A DNA stretch of 64,000 bases from Telmatospirillum sp. Its GTDB lineage: Bacteria > Pseudomonadota > Alphaproteobacteria > CACIAM-22H2. This document shows, in pieces, positions 27,091 through 36,897 of the stretch. The DNA is taken from contig JADCGL010000011.1 in the NCBI GenBank assembly GCA_020248985.1, positions 62,001 to 126,000 on the forward strand, read 5' to 3'. The notes below the pieces were generated by a model. It saw only the letters and a list, made by a program, of their open reading frames with translations. It was not told the origin of the DNA and ran no database searches. Both the position numbers and the translations under genes were made by a program. Each line of letters opens with the position of its first letter. Position 1 is the stretch's first letter.

Positions 27091-27824
27091 GCAAAAAGCG
27101 CCTCGATCAAATCCTCGTCGATCGCGGCCTTGCCGAGAGCCGGGCGAAGGCGCAAGCGCTGGTGCTGGCGGGCCTCGTCTATGCCGGCGAAAAGCGGCTC
27201 GACAAACCCGGCACGCCGACGGTCGAAGACCTCGCGATCGAGGTGCGCGGCCAGCCGCATCCGTGGGTCAGTCGCGGCGGCGTCAAGCTTGCGCACGCCC
27301 TTTCGCACTTTGCGCTCGATCCGAAAGATGCAATCGCGATCGACGTGGGTGCATCGACCGGCGGCTTCACCGATGTACTGCTGACAAACGGTGCAGCGCG
27401 CGTCTATGCGGTCGATGTCGGGCAGGGGCAGTTGGCGTGGAAACTGCGCACCGACGCGCGCGTCGTGGTGCTCGAGAAGACCAATGCGCGGCGCTTGAGT
27501 GCGGCCGATATCCCCGAGCCCGTCGACATGGTCGTGTGCGACGCAAGTTTCATCGGGCTCGAAACAGTGCTGCCCGCCGCCCTGGCGCTGCTCAAGATCG
27601 GCGGCACGCTGGTGGCATTGATAAAACCGCAATTCGAAGTGGGGCCGGCGCGCGTGGGCAAAGGCGGCGTCGTGCGCGATGCGGCACTGCACGACGAAGT
27701 CTGCGCGCGCATCGCTGCCTGGCTGCCCACGCTCGGCTTCGAGGTGCTGGGCATCGAACCAAGCCCGATTCTCGGCCCCGAAGGCAACCGTGAATTCCTG
27801 GTGGCCGCGCGGAAGATTCAGTAA
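27087..27824 (+). CDS. tlyA: TlyA-family rRNA 2'-O-methyltransferase (hemolysin-A homologue)
   Basis: TlyA proteins methylate ribose positions in 16S and 23S rRNA. The 245-residue protein starts at GTG 27087 within the dxs stop codon (GTGA) with an S4 RNA-binding domain (residues 3-60, [20 protein letters not shown]). An FtsJ-like domain with the SAM site [11 protein letters not shown] (86-96) follows. [15 protein letters not shown] and LIKPQFEVG supply the D and K of the catalytic tetrad. The 3' end overlaps the convergent nucleoside transporter by seven bases. Confidence 0.93.
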   Translation: MSKKRLDQILVDRGLAESRAKAQALVLAGLVYAGEKRLDKPGTPTVEDLAIEVRGQPHPWVSRGGVKLAHALSHFALDPKDAIAIDVGASTGGFTDVLLTNGAARVYAVDVGQGQLAWKLRTDARVVVLEKTNARRLSAADIPEPVDMVVCDASFIGLETVLPAALALLKIGGTLVALIKPQFEVGPARVGKGGVVRDAALHDEVCARIAAWLPTLGFEVLGIEPSPILGPEGNREFLVAARKIQ

Positions 27825-29068
27825 AGGGCACCCACGAGCGCGCCCATGAAGCAGGTCGCGAGCGTGCCGGCGACCAGCGACTTCATGCCGAGGGACACGA
27901 TCTCGGCGCGGCGTTCGGGGGCGATCGTCGCGAGGCCGCCGATCATGATGCCGAGCGAGCCGAAATTGGCGAAGCCGCACAGCGCATAGACGAGGATCAG
28001 GCGCGCGCGGTCCGACAATGCCTCCGCCGGCGTGTTTGCGAGCTGCACATAGGCGACGAACTCGTTGAGCACGGTTTTGACGCCCATCAGGGCGCCGGCC
28101 GTCGGCGCCTCGGCCCAAGCGATGCCCATGAGCCAGCAGATCGGCGCCATGATCCAGCCCAAGGCGCGTTCGAGCGTGAGCTTGGCGCCGAAAACATCCG
28201 GCAGCAGCCCGAGTGTGGAATTGGCCAGCGCCACGAGTGCGATCAGCACGATCAGCATCGCCACGATATTGAGCAGTAAGTCGAGACCGGCGGCCGTCCC
28301 TTTGGCGATCGCATCCATTGCGCTGGCGGCGACAGGCGCGTCCGTGTCGAGTTTCGCTGCAGTGCCCGCACCGGCGTCGTCGGGCACCATGATGCGGCCG
28401 ATCAGGATCGTGACCGGGGCCGACAGCAGCGAGGCCACCAGAATATGGCCGAACGCGTCGGGTACGACGCGGCCGACGATGGTCGCGTAGAGAACCATCA
28501 CCGTGCCGGCGATGGAGGCCATGCCGCCCACCATCACGACGAACAATTCGCCGCGCGTGAGGCGCGCCAGATACGGGCGGATGAACAAGGGCGCTTCGAC
28601 CATGCCCACGAAGACATTGGCGGCGGTCGACAGACCCACGGCACCGCCCACGCCGAGACTGCGTTCGAGCACGAACGACAAGGCGCGCACGATCTTCGGC
28701 AGGATGCCCCAATGGAACAGCAATGTGGTCAGTGCGGAGACCACAAGGACGAGCGGCAAGGCCTGCAGGGCGAGCACAAACGCCCCGCCCGGCGAGGCCT
28801 CGGCGAACGGCAACGGCCCGCCGCCCAAATAGCCGAACACGAACGACGTGCCGGCGCGCGTGGCGTCGGCCACCGCTTGCACGGGCACATTGAGCAGGCC
28901 CAAGGTCTGTGCCGCGAACGGCACTTTCAAGAAGAGCAAGGCGGCGGCGATGCTGGCGGCGAAGGCGAAGCCTGCCCGGCGCCAATCGACGGCGCGGCGA
29001 TTTTCCGACAAGGCGGCCGCGATCGCCAGCAGCGCCAACAGCCCGAAGGCGGCCTGCAGCCGCTCCAT
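27818..29068 (-). CDS. Concentrative nucleoside transporter (NupC/CNT family)
   Basis: The 416-residue inner-membrane symporter imports nucleosides with H+ or Na+. The CNT signature regions are visible: STAANVFVGMVEAPLFIRPYL near the middle, MASIAGTVMVLYA, and GFANFGSLGIMIGG with TLNEF-like KTVLNEFVAY in the C-terminal half. Hydrophobic segments number about ten to twelve. The start ATG 29068 overlaps the stop of the preceding gene, making this the last gene of the fabI-aroC operon. Confidence 0.92.
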   Translation of the reverse strand: MERLQAAFGLLALLAIAAALSENRRAVDWRRAGFAFAASIAAALLFLKVPFAAQTLGLLNVPVQAVADATRAGTSFVFGYLGGGPLPFAEASPGGAFVLALQALPLVLVVSALTTLLFHWGILPKIVRALSFVLERSLGVGGAVGLSTAANVFVGMVEAPLFIRPYLARLTRGELFVVMVGGMASIAGTVMVLYATIVGRVVPDAFGHILVASLLSAPVTILIGRIMVPDDAGAGTAAKLDTDAPVAASAMDAIAKGTAAGLDLLLNIVAMLIVLIALVALANSTLGLLPDVFGAKLTLERALGWIMAPICWLMGIAWAEAPTAGALMGVKTVLNEFVAYVQLANTPAEALSDRARLILVYALCGFANFGSLGIMIGGLATIAPERRAEIVSLGMKSLVAGTLATCFMGALVGALY

Positions 29069-29646
29069 CACCGCGGCTCCTCGGGCGGCCAGTAATGGCG
29101 CACGGCATCGAGGATCTTGCGCGCGTCCGTGTCGAGGCTGGCGGCCAGCACCGTCACGACCGGCGACAGGCCCGCGCGCTTGATGATTGGATCGCCCATC
29201 CAGCGTTGGCCGAGCGAAAGCCCTGCGAAGATTTCCGCGTCGAGGCCGATGTCGATGCGTCCGCCGCCGATGGCGCGAAAGCCGGTCGCGACGCGGATTT
29301 CGGCGATGCGCGCCCACGGGATCGGATCGGGGGCAACGCCGGGCATGGCGAGGCCCGCGCGCTCGACCACGAGCTTGGGGCTGTCGTCGCGGAAGATCTT
29401 GCCGGTCTGCACGCCGTACCAGGCGGCGACGGCGAGCAGCAGCAGCGGCCCGCCCAGCGCATCGCCGCTTTCGACCGCCGACCACACGACGGCGACCGCG
29501 AAGCCGAAAATCAGCGAGCCCATCAGTAGGCCGAAACCGGCATGGCGGCGCGAGCGGCGCACGACCAGAAGCGGCAATTTCGTTTTGCCCAAAGCGGCAT
29601 TCGTCAAAGCGACGGCGGCAGCGCGCCTGTCGTCGGCCGCCGTCAC
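29068..29646 (-). CDS. Membrane protein with PH-like domain, unknown function
   Basis: The 192-residue protein starts at GTG 29646, overlapping the aroC stop (GTGA). A basic N-terminus leads to two closely spaced transmembrane helices (about residues 38-80: [20 protein letters not shown] and [16 protein letters not shown]). A cytosolic domain follows with the strand pattern [32 protein letters not shown], which resembles bacterial PH-type domains of small membrane proteins. The role is unknown. Tight coupling to aroC and to the nucleoside transporter may reflect packing only. Confidence 0.75.
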   Translation of the reverse strand: MTAADDRRAAAVALTNAALGKTKLPLLVVRRSRRHAGFGLLMGSLIFGFAVAVVWSAVESGDALGGPLLLLAVAAWYGVQTGKIFRDDSPKLVVERAGLAMPGVAPDPIPWARIAEIRVATGFRAIGGGRIDIGLDAEIFAGLSLGQRWMGDPIIKRAGLSPVVTVLAASLDTDARKILDAVRHYWPPEEPR

Positions 29647-30716
29647 GGGCCGACTTGGCCGCGATGGCGCAGCTTGTGGTCGGCCAGCACGCACGCGACC
29701 ATCGCTTCGCCCACGGGCACGGCGCGCAAACCGACGCACGGATCGTGGCGGCCTTTGGTCGAGATTTCCGTATCGAGGCCCTTGGTCGTAATCGTGCGGC
29801 GCGCCGACAGGATCGAGCTTGTGGGCTTCACGGCAAAGCGTGCGACGATCGCCTGGCCCGTCGAAATGCCGCCCAGAATGCCGCCGGCATGGTTCGACAG
29901 GAAGATCGGGCCGTCATCGCCCGCGCGCATTTCGTCGGCGTTTTCCTCGCCCGACAATTCGGCCGCGGCAAACCCGTCGCCGATCTCGACACCCTTCACG
30001 GCGTTGATGCCCATGAGGGCGGCGGCAAGGTCGCTGTCGAGCTTGCCGTAGAGCGGCGCACCCCAGCCGGGCGGCACACCCTCGGCCACAATCTCGATCA
30101 CGGCGCCAATCGACGAGCCCGCCTTGCGCGTGGCATCGAGGACACCTTCCCAGGCTTGTGCTGCGACGGCATCCGGACACCAGAACGGGTTCTGCGTCGT
30201 CTGCGCCCAGTCCCAATTGCGACGGTCGATCTTGTGCGTGCCGATCTGCACAACGGCCCCGCGCAGCACGATCTGCTTGCTCAAGATCAGCCGCGCGATG
30301 GCCCCTGCGGCGACACGGCTCGCGGTTTCGCGCGCCGAAGAGCGCCCGCCGCCGCGATAGTCGCGAATGCCGTATTTGGCCCAGTAGGTGTAGTCGGCAT
30401 GGCCGGGTCGGAACGTCTCGGCGATTTCCGAATAGTCTTTGGAGCGCTGGTCCTCGTTGCGGATCAGCAGCGAGATCGGCGTGCCGGTCGTGAGCCCCTC
30501 GAACACGCCCGACAGGATCTCGACCTGGTCGGGTTCGCGGCGCTGGGTCACGAAGCGCGACGTGCCGGGCTTGCGCAGATCGAGATAGCGCTGGATGTCG
30601 GCAGCGGCGAGCGGCAGGCGCGGCGGCACGCCGTCCACGACAGCGCCGATGGCCGGTCCGTGGCTCTCCCCCCACGTGGAAAAGCGGAAGAGCGTCCCGA
30701 ACGCGTTGGCGCTCAT
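29643..30716 (-). CDS. aroC: Chorismate synthase
   Basis: AroC converts 5-enolpyruvylshikimate 3-phosphate to chorismate with reduced FMN, the last common step to aromatic amino acids and folate. The 357-residue protein has all three family signatures: [17 protein letters not shown] at the start, [20 protein letters not shown] in the middle, and [17 protein letters not shown] near the end. It overlaps fabI by four bases (ATGA) and the next gene by four (GTGA). Confidence 0.98.
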   Translation of the reverse strand: MSANAFGTLFRFSTWGESHGPAIGAVVDGVPPRLPLAAADIQRYLDLRKPGTSRFVTQRREPDQVEILSGVFEGLTTGTPISLLIRNEDQRSKDYSEIAETFRPGHADYTYWAKYGIRDYRGGGRSSARETASRVAAGAIARLILSKQIVLRGAVVQIGTHKIDRRNWDWAQTTQNPFWCPDAVAAQAWEGVLDATRKAGSSIGAVIEIVAEGVPPGWGAPLYGKLDSDLAAALMGINAVKGVEIGDGFAAAELSGEENADEMRAGDDGPIFLSNHAGGILGGISTGQAIVARFAVKPTSSILSARRTITTKGLDTEISTKGRHDPCVGLRAVPVGEAMVACVLADHKLRHRGQVGP

Positions 30717-31555
30717 CCGCCCTTGTTCTTGAAGCTGGACAGGAGCTCGGCGATTTCGCCGGCCGACTCCGTCGCCATCATGCCGACCACATGGTAGCCG
30801 TTGTCGACGTGCAGCGTTTCGCCCGTCACACCGGCCCCGAGGTCGGAGAGCAGATACACGCCCGAATTGCCGACCTCGTCGATCGTGACGGTGCGGCGCA
30901 TCGGCGCGTTGAGCTCGTTCCATTTCAGAATGTAGCGGAAATCCCCGATGCCCGAGGCCGCGAGCGTCTTGATGGGGCCGGCCGAAATCGCGTTGACGCG
31001 CACATTGCGGGGCCCCAAATCGGCCGCGAGATAGCGCACCGAGGCTTCGAGGGCCGCCTTGGCGACACCCATCACGTTGTAGTGCGGCGTCACGCGTTCG
31101 GCACCGATATAGGTGAGGGTCAGCAGCGAGCCCCCGTTCGGCATCAAGGGCAAAGCGCGCCGCGCCACGTCGGTGAAGGAGAAGCACGAGATATCCATCG
31201 AATTGAGGAAATTCTCGCGCGTCGTGTCGACGTAATGGCCTTTGAGCTGTTCCTTGTCGGAATAGGCGATCGCGTGCACGACGAAATCGAGCGTGCCCCA
31301 GTCGGCCGCAAGGCTCGCAAACGCCGCATCGAGCGAGGCGGCGTTTGTCACATCCGCCTCGAGCAGGCGGGCCGCACCGAGCTGTTCGGCAAGAGGGCGC
31401 ACGCGCTTTTCGAGTGCTTCGCCTTGGTAGGTGAACGCGAGTTGGGCGCCGTGTGCGGCAACGGCCTTGGCGATGCCCCAAGCGATCGAACGATCGTTGG
31501 CAACCCCCATGATCAGGCCGCGTTTGCCGGCCATGAGGCCATGCGATTGATTCAT
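30713..31555 (-). CDS. fabI: Enoyl-[acyl-carrier-protein] reductase (NADH)
   Basis: FabI carries out the final reduction of each fatty-acid elongation cycle. The 280-residue SDR-type protein has the FabI form of the cofactor site, [13 protein letters not shown], and the catalytic pair Y159-x6-K166 in YNVMGVAK. FabI is the target of triclosan and isoniazid-type inhibitors in other bacteria. ATG 31555 is preferred to an extended upstream frame that lacks similarity. It heads the fabI-aroC-membrane protein-nupC operon. Confidence 0.97.
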   Translation of the reverse strand: MNQSHGLMAGKRGLIMGVANDRSIAWGIAKAVAAHGAQLAFTYQGEALEKRVRPLAEQLGAARLLEADVTNAASLDAAFASLAADWGTLDFVVHAIAYSDKEQLKGHYVDTTRENFLNSMDISCFSFTDVARRALPLMPNGGSLLTLTYIGAERVTPHYNVMGVAKAALEASVRYLAADLGPRNVRVNAISAGPIKTLAASGIGDFRYILKWNELNAPMRRTVTIDEVGNSGVYLLSDLGAGVTGETLHVDNGYHVVGMMATESAGEIAELLSSFKNKGG

Positions 31556-31623
31556 TTCACCAAGTCCGTTTTGTGCACGCGCAAAAGAGGCGCGCATCCT
31601 ACACGAACCGGGTGCTTGTTCAA

Positions 31624-31666
31624 CGACGAACCCCCGCCGATCTTGGATCGGTCCGGGGATTCGTCG
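31624..31666. terminator. Long imperfect stem-loop between the glycine-zipper gene and fabI
   Basis: The segment folds as arms CGACGAA, CCCC and CCGATC pairing with GATCGG, GGGG and TTCGTCG around a 3-base loop, with small internal mismatches. It lies just downstream of the minus-strand lipoprotein gene and upstream of fabI. No T-run follows on either strand, so it may be a Rho-linked stop, an RNA-stabilising hairpin or a regulatory leader of fabI. Confidence 0.45.
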
Positions 31667-31678
31667 CAATTGCCTGCT

Positions 31679-32146
31679 TTAGTTGACGAATTTCCAGGTG
31701 CCGTCGGCCTGGCGGCAGGCCGTGCCGTAGGCCTCTTCCTGCTTGCCGCCGACATTGACGGTGGTGTGGTACTCGCGGCACTGGGCCCCGGTCGAATCGC
31801 GGCCTTCGCGTGTGGGCGTAACCGCACCCGAATTACCCGAATCGGGGTTGGACCAAGTGATTTTCTGGCCGATCGGCGCGGTTGCGGCCGACTGGGTGGC
31901 GCGCTGGGCGGCGGCTTGGTCGGCCTTGTCGAGCGACTTGCCGATTTCGCTGCCCAAAAAGGCGCCAACCAGCGTGCCGATGGCCGTGCCGACGAGCTGG
32001 CCGCGCCCGCCGCCGAACTGGGAGCCTGCGACCGCACCGCCGACACCGCCCAAAACCGTGCCGATCGTCTGTTTGTTGCCGCTGTCCTGGCACGCCGTCA
32101 GCGCCAAAGCTAAGGCCGCAACCGTGAAAATCTTGAGAGCGCGCAT
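31679..32146 (-). CDS. Glycine-zipper outer-membrane lipoprotein (17-kDa surface-antigen family)
   Basis: The 155-residue protein begins with a lipoprotein signal ([13 protein letters not shown], lipidated C19). A glycine-zipper region at residues 28-72 follows ([34 protein letters not shown]), as in the rickettsial 17-kDa antigen and SlyB-type proteins that insert in the outer membrane. The C-terminal domain has [22 protein letters not shown], the usual surface-antigen ending. It diverges from pdxH. Confidence 0.88.
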   Translation of the reverse strand: MRALKIFTVAALALALTACQDSGNKQTIGTVLGGVGGAVAGSQFGGGRGQLVGTAIGTLVGAFLGSEIGKSLDKADQAAAQRATQSAATAPIGQKITWSNPDSGNSGAVTPTREGRDSTGAQCREYHTTVNVGGKQEEAYGTACRQADGTWKFVN

Positions 32147-32258
32147 GTTTATCCCCTTTGGGTCTTTGCCGGCCACGCCGGTCCTCAAGCTAAACGCACG
32201 GCGCAGGGCGGCTATTCCGCCCATAGACCGGCCGCCGATCTCGGACTATTTAGGAGTC

Positions 32259-32885
32259 ATGCTCGAAAATTCCAGCCCGGACGCGCCCGCCCCCGAACTC
32301 GACGCCAGCGTCGATCCTTATCGCCGCTTCGCCGAATGGTTTGCCGAGGCCGAAAAGAGCGAGCCCAACGACCCCAACGCGATGGCGCTGGCAAGCGTGG
32401 GGCCCGACGGCATGCCGTCGCTGCGCATGGTGCTGATGAAGGGCTACGACCGCAGCGGCTTCGTGTTCTACACCAATCTCGAAAGCCGCAAGGGCACCGA
32501 GCTTGCCGCCCACCCGAAGGCGGCCCTGCTGTTCCACTGGAAGAGCCTGCGCCGCCAGGTGCGCGTGCAGGGCACGGTGGCACCCGTGTCGGACGCCGAA
32601 GCGGACGAATATTTCGCCTCGCGCGCGCGCGGCAGCCAGATCGGGGCATGGGCCTCGACCCAATCGCGCCCGCTGGCGGGCCGCTTCGAGCTTGAGCGGC
32701 GCGTGGCTGAGTACGGCGTCAAATTCGGCCTCGGCAAAGTGCCGCGCCCGCCGCATTGGTCGGGCTTCCGCATCGCGCCCCAGACCATCGAATTCTGGGC
32801 CGACCGTGCCTTCCGTCTGCATGAGCGCATCGTTTATCGCCCGGCTTCCGACGGCAGCTGGGCGACCGAGCGGCTGTTCCCGTGA
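32259..32885 (+). CDS. pdxH: Pyridoxamine/pyridoxine 5'-phosphate oxidase
   Basis: PdxH uses FMN and oxygen to turn pyridoxine or pyridoxamine phosphate into pyridoxal phosphate, the final B6 step. The 208-residue protein has the FMN-binding block [24 protein letters not shown] and the C-terminal signature [17 protein letters not shown], and it ends RLFP as the family does. An AGGAG ribosome site at 32252-32256 fixes the start. Its stop overlaps the GTG of the FieF-like gene. With pdxA and pdxJ it places most of the DXP-dependent B6 route in this window. Confidence 0.97.
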   Translation: MLENSSPDAPAPELDASVDPYRRFAEWFAEAEKSEPNDPNAMALASVGPDGMPSLRMVLMKGYDRSGFVFYTNLESRKGTELAAHPKAALLFHWKSLRRQVRVQGTVAPVSDAEADEYFASRARGSQIGAWASTQSRPLAGRFELERRVAEYGVKFGLGKVPRPPHWSGFRIAPQTIEFWADRAFRLHERIVYRPASDGSWATERLFP

Positions 32886-33805
32886 GCCTAGCGGCCGCCC
32901 CGCTCTCGCCTGAGGCGCGCGGCCGCTTGATGCGCCACGCGACCTACGCGTCGGTTGCGGTGGCGTGCGTGCTGATCGGCGGCAAGCTTGCGGCTTGGAT
33001 CGTGACCGACTCGGTGTCGATCCTGTCGAGCTTGCTCGACTCGCTGCTCGATGCCGCGGCCTCGCTCGTCAATCTCGTGGCCGTGCGCCAAGCGCTGGTC
33101 CCTGCCGACGACGACCATCGCTTCGGCCACGGCAAAGCCGAGGCCGTCGCCGGCCTCGTGCAATCGGCTTTCATCGCGGGCTCGGCGTTGTTGCTGTTCT
33201 CCGAAGCGCTGCATCGGCTGTGGGCGCCGGTCGCGATCGAGCAGGGCGAGATCGGCCTTGCCGTGACGGCCCTTTCGATGGTGCTGACTTTCGCCCTCGT
33301 GCAGTACCAGCGCCATGTGGTGGCGCGCACGGGCTCGGTCGCCATCGGGGCGGACCGCGTGCACTACATGTCTGATTTTCTGCTGAATGGCGGCGTGGGC
33401 TTGTCGCTGCTTGCCTCGATGTGGTTCGGCATCGATCTCATCGATCCTTTGTGCGGCCTTGCCATCGGCGCCTTCATCCTGCGCGGGGCGTGGACGATCG
33501 GTGCGCAGTCGCTCGACCATCTCATGGACCGCGAACTGCCCGAGGCCACGCGCAACCGCATCCTCGCGATCGCGCGGGCGCACGCGGACGTCAAAGACGT
33601 GCACGAGCTGCGCACGCGCGCCAACGGCTCGAGCATCCATGTGCAGATCCATCTCGAGATGGACGGCAGCTTGAGCCTGCTGCGCGCGCACGCGGCGGCC
33701 GACGCGGTCGAAGCGGCGATCGAAGCGGCCTTTCCGGGGGCCGACGTGATCGCGCATATGGACCCCGACAACATCGTCGAACGGCATCGCCCGACGGCGG
33801 CGTGA
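32882..33805 (+). CDS. Cation diffusion facilitator (FieF-like Zn/Fe exporter)
   Basis: The 307-residue inner-membrane protein exports divalent cations. The two transport-site motifs are [10 protein letters not shown] in helix 2 (DxxxD) and [11 protein letters not shown] in helix 5 (HxxxD), which is the FieF/YiiP pattern and differs from the His-rich paralogue at 3.4 kb. [14 protein letters not shown] follows helix 2. The C-terminal domain contains the metal-sensing histidine segment [26 protein letters not shown] 32882 overlaps the pdxH stop and its own stop overlaps the next start. Confidence 0.92.
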   Translation: MSLAAAPLSPEARGRLMRHATYASVAVACVLIGGKLAAWIVTDSVSILSSLLDSLLDAAASLVNLVAVRQALVPADDDHRFGHGKAEAVAGLVQSAFIAGSALLLFSEALHRLWAPVAIEQGEIGLAVTALSMVLTFALVQYQRHVVARTGSVAIGADRVHYMSDFLLNGGVGLSLLASMWFGIDLIDPLCGLAIGAFILRGAWTIGAQSLDHLMDRELPEATRNRILAIARAHADVKDVHELRTRANGSSIHVQIHLEMDGSLSLLRAHAAADAVEAAIEAAFPGADVIAHMDPDNIVERHRPTAA

Positions 33806-35283
33806 TGGACGACCAGGCCGCCACGCTGGCCTTTCTCGCCGATCCCGCCAGCTACGGCGCGCCCTCCGTTGCGGTCAAACGCATCGACACGCATCTGTCG
33901 GCCGTGTTTCTGGCCGGCGATTTGGCCTACAAGCTCAAACGCGCGGTCACGCTGCCGTTCGTCGATTTCGCGACGCTCGAAAAGCGCCATGCCGCCTGTG
34001 CGGCCGAGCTTGCCGTGAACCGGCGCACCGCCTCCGATCTCTATCTCGATATCCGCGCCATCCGAAAGATCGGCGACCGGTTGGCGTTCGACGGCGACGG
34101 CGACATCGTCGACTGGGTCGTCGTGATGCGCCGCTTTCCCGACGATGCGCTGTGGGATGCGCGCGCTGCTGCCGGCAGAATCGCACCCGACGATGTGCGC
34201 GACCTCGCCGACGCGATCGCTTCGTTCCATGCGGCGGCGGAGATCGTGCCGACACATGGCAGCGTCGCCGATCTCGACTGGACGCGGGCCGGCAACGCCG
34301 TCGATCTCGTGCGCTTCTTCGATCCGGCTGCATGTGCAGCACTCGACGCGGCGACGGCCGCCCAGATCGCCGCACATGCCGGTTTGATCGCCGCGCGTGC
34401 CGCCGACGGCCATGTAAGGCGCTGCCACGGCGATCTGCATCTGCGCAACATCACCACGCTGGCCGGCAAGCCCGTGCCCTTCGACGCGATCGAGTTCGAC
34501 GACCGCATCTCCTGCATCGACACGCTCTACGACATCGCCTTCCTGCTGGTCGATTGGCTGCGCGTCGGGCGCGCCGATTTTGCCGCGCAGACATTGTCGC
34601 GCTATCTGCAGCGCCGGCCCGACGAGGCGGGGCTTGTTCTGCTGCCGCTCTTCATGAGCCTGCGCGCCGCCGTCAAAGCCAAGACGCGCGCGATGGCCAG
34701 TGCGCATGAAGAGGCGCAAAGCTGCTTCGACATGGCGGCACGCTTCTTGTCGCCGCCACCCGCCCGCTTGATTGCCGTGGGCGGCCTGTCGGGCACGGGC
34801 AAGAGCGTTCTTGCCGCAGCGCTTGCACCGTCGGTGGGGGCGGCACCGGGCGCACTCGTGCTGCGCAGCGACGTCGAACGCAAGCGCCTTGCCGGGCTTG
34901 CGCCAGAAGTGAAGCTGCCGAAATCGGCCTATGCGACGGAAGCAAGTGCGGCCGTCTATGCGAGCCTGCATTCGCGCGCGCGTACGGCCCTCGATGCCGG
35001 GCATTCGGTGATCGTCGATGCGGTCTATGCCGACGCGGCCGAGCGCGCGGATGTCGCCGCCCTTGCCCCGCCGGGCGGCTTCTGCGGCTTGTGGCTCGAT
35101 TGTCCCGAGCCGGTTCGCTTGGCGCGCGTCGGTGCGCGCGCGGGCGACGCCTCGGATGCCGACGCCGACGTGGTGCGCTTCCAATCGGGCTTGGCGGCCG
35201 ATGGCGGCGACTGGGTGCGCATCGACGCCGGCGGTTCGCCCGAACAAACGCTGGCCGCGGTACTTTTGCGCCAAGTCAAATGA
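33805..35283 (+). CDS. Fusion of an aminoglycoside-phosphotransferase-like kinase domain and a P-loop ATPase/kinase domain
   Basis: The 492-residue protein joins two phosphotransfer modules. The N-terminal part (about residues 20-310) has the APH/choline-kinase catalytic loop HGDLHLRN at 208-215 and a DFG-like metal site IEFDDRISCIDTLYD. The C-terminal part starts with Walker A GGLSGTGKS at 326-334 and resembles the zeta-toxin/gluconate-kinase type of COG0645. Such fusions are widespread in proteobacteria and have no settled function. The start is set by the TGATG overlap with the transporter gene. It does not show the features of an established resistance enzyme. Confidence 0.85.
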   Translation: MDDQAATLAFLADPASYGAPSVAVKRIDTHLSAVFLAGDLAYKLKRAVTLPFVDFATLEKRHAACAAELAVNRRTASDLYLDIRAIRKIGDRLAFDGDGDIVDWVVVMRRFPDDALWDARAAAGRIAPDDVRDLADAIASFHAAAEIVPTHGSVADLDWTRAGNAVDLVRFFDPAACAALDAATAAQIAAHAGLIAARAADGHVRRCHGDLHLRNITTLAGKPVPFDAIEFDDRISCIDTLYDIAFLLVDWLRVGRADFAAQTLSRYLQRRPDEAGLVLLPLFMSLRAAVKAKTRAMASAHEEAQSCFDMAARFLSPPPARLIAVGGLSGTGKSVLAAALAPSVGAAPGALVLRSDVERKRLAGLAPEVKLPKSAYATEASAAVYASLHSRARTALDAGHSVIVDAVYADAAERADVAALAPPGGFCGLWLDCPEPVRLARVGARAGDASDADADVVRFQSGLAADGGDWVRIDAGGSPEQTLAAVLLRQVK

Positions 35284-35341
35284 AAACCCGTCGGAATGGC
35301 GTATCGTAGTACAGTCGTTTTAAAGACGAGGGAGGACACAC

Positions 35342-36169
35342 ATGCCCTACAAACATCTCTTGGTGCCTTTGGCCGGAACCGCGTCGGATCTGCGCGCACT
35401 CGAATGTGCGGCGGCTGTCGCACGCAAATTCGCGGGCCATGTCGATGCGCTGCACGCCGCAGGCGATCCGCGCGACGCGATCCCGTTTGTGGGCGAGGGC
35501 GCTTCGGGGGCACTCGTCGAGCAGATCGTGGTTGCGGCCGAAAAGGATCTCGCCCGCCGCAGTGCCGCCTCGCGCGAGCATTTTGAAAGCTGGGCGAAGG
35601 CGGCGGGCGTGTCGAGCGCTTTGGTCGAGCCTGCCGGCTCCGAGGAAGATTCGATCATGCATAACGGGCGCTTCAGCGATTTGATCGTGCTGCCGCGCCC
35701 GATCGAGGACGAAGCCATCGCGTCCACCGTGGCGTTCGAAACCGCGTTGCTTGAAACCGGCCGCCCGGTGCTGATCGCACCGCCTGCAGGCCCCACGGAC
35801 CTCTCCAAGCCGATCGCGTTCGCCTGGAACGGCAGCCGCGAAGCGGCGCGCGCTTTGGGGGCAGGCCTGCCCTTCATGGCGGGGGCCGCCAAGATCATCG
35901 CGATCGTCGCCGGCAAGAACGTCGCCGAAAACGACGCGAAACCGCTCGAAGCCTATATGGCGCGCCAAGGCCTCAAGATCGAGATCGCGCGCGCCGACGT
36001 GCCGACCATCCAGGCAGGCCCGCATGTGCTGGCCGAAGCGCGCCGCCAGGGCTGCGGCCTGCTCGTGATGGGGGCCTACACGCACAGCCGCCTGCGCCAG
36101 CTCGTGTTCGGCGGCGTCACGCGCCACATTCTGCAGCATGCCGATCTGCCGGTGCTGATGGCGCACTAG
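35342..36169 (+). CDS. Universal stress protein with two UspA domains
   Basis: The 275-residue protein is a tandem UspA. The C-terminal copy has the ATP-binding signature G-A-Y-THSRLRQLVFGG-VTRH, so that half probably binds ATP; the N-terminal copy is degenerate. UspA proteins accumulate under starvation and oxidative or envelope stress. A strong GGGAGG ribosome site lies 10 bases before the ATG. It stands alone between the kinase fusion and two small genes. Confidence 0.9.
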   Translation: MPYKHLLVPLAGTASDLRALECAAAVARKFAGHVDALHAAGDPRDAIPFVGEGASGALVEQIVVAAEKDLARRSAASREHFESWAKAAGVSSALVEPAGSEEDSIMHNGRFSDLIVLPRPIEDEAIASTVAFETALLETGRPVLIAPPAGPTDLSKPIAFAWNGSREAARALGAGLPFMAGAAKIIAIVAGKNVAENDAKPLEAYMARQGLKIEIARADVPTIQAGPHVLAEARRQGCGLLVMGAYTHSRLRQLVFGGVTRHILQHADLPVLMAH

Positions 36170-36221
36170 CGCGCGGCAAAAAGCGACACCGGACAGCCAC
36201 ATCGAACGATGGAGGCGTAAA

Positions 36222-36500
36222 ATGCTCGCTTGGATCGACTGTCTTGCGTTTTCGGACCTGACGGCCGACGAGATCCGCGCGATCGCGGACCACGAACGCC
36301 TGTCGCAGATCGCGGCCCTCGAACTCGGCAATTGGCTGATCCATTTGCCCGACGGCTCGCGGCGTTTGAAGCGCGTCATTCTCGACGAGCTCGAAGCCGC
36401 GATCGCGCGCGGCGATTTTGCGCGCGCGGCCGAATTGCGCGCGACGATCAAGCATTTTTGCGACACCCACCCCGAGAACCAAGCCGCCAAGACAGGATGA
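36222..36500 (+). CDS. Small conserved-looking protein of unknown function, 92 residues
   Basis: The 92-residue acidic protein is predicted helical and soluble: a segment TADEIRAIADHERLSQIAALELGNWL is followed by LKRVILDELEAAIARGDFARAAELRATIKHF. There are no cysteine pairs, signal peptide or membrane segment. A ribosome site GGAGG lies just before the ATG, and the gene is followed seven bases later by another small gene, which supports real expression. I do not recognise a family. Confidence 0.65.
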   Translation: MLAWIDCLAFSDLTADEIRAIADHERLSQIAALELGNWLIHLPDGSRRLKRVILDELEAAIARGDFARAAELRATIKHFCDTHPENQAAKTG

Positions 36501-36507
36501 ACGCGCC

Positions 36508-36864
36508 ATGCCGCTCAAACATATCCAGCTCGAACTCGCGCGCACGAAGGAGTCGCCGGCGGGCGACGCCGCCTGCGGCTACGAATTCGCGGCCCCGCTC
36601 GACGCGCACGGCCATTTCGATGCGGATGGCTGGGCCGAGCTGCGCCAGCTTTGCACCGTGCGCCGTTTCTGGCGCGGTGCCGCCGACGAACATGGCCTTC
36701 TGGTGCACGCCAAGGGGCGCTGGTCGTTTTCCTATGCGCGCGGGGACGACGACGACGAGCCGATCTTCAAGTTCGACAAGCACGCCTTCGTGCCGGGGGA
36801 GTACGTGACGATCACCGAGCATGACGGTGTGGCACGGCCGTTCCGCATCGTGTCCGTGCGCTAG
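36508..36864 (+). CDS. Hypothetical protein, 118 residues
   Basis: The 118-residue protein begins MPLKHIQLELARTKESPAGDA and is rich in beta strands, aromatic residues and charged turns (RRFWRGAADEHGLLVHAKGRWSFSYA, then DDDDEPIFKFDKHAFVPGEYVTI). It looks like a small soluble beta protein. ATG 36508 is seven bases after the stop of the 92-residue gene, so the two form a pair. The function is unknown. Confidence 0.7.
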   Translation: MPLKHIQLELARTKESPAGDAACGYEFAAPLDAHGHFDADGWAELRQLCTVRRFWRGAADEHGLLVHAKGRWSFSYARGDDDDEPIFKFDKHAFVPGEYVTITEHDGVARPFRIVSVR

Positions 36865-36897
36865 CCAGCGGCCGCACCAGCCGCTAACCTGTCTGCC

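Noticed and set aside
32206-32222. GGGCGG-N5-CCGCCC hairpin upstream of pdxH
   Set aside because: Short GC-rich dyads are frequent in this genome, and this one has neither a T-run nor a position that explains regulation.
33805-35283. Antibiotic resistance by the APH-like domain
   Set aside because: The domain belongs to the broad APH/choline-kinase fold and is fused to a P-loop kinase; nothing indicates aminoglycoside substrates.
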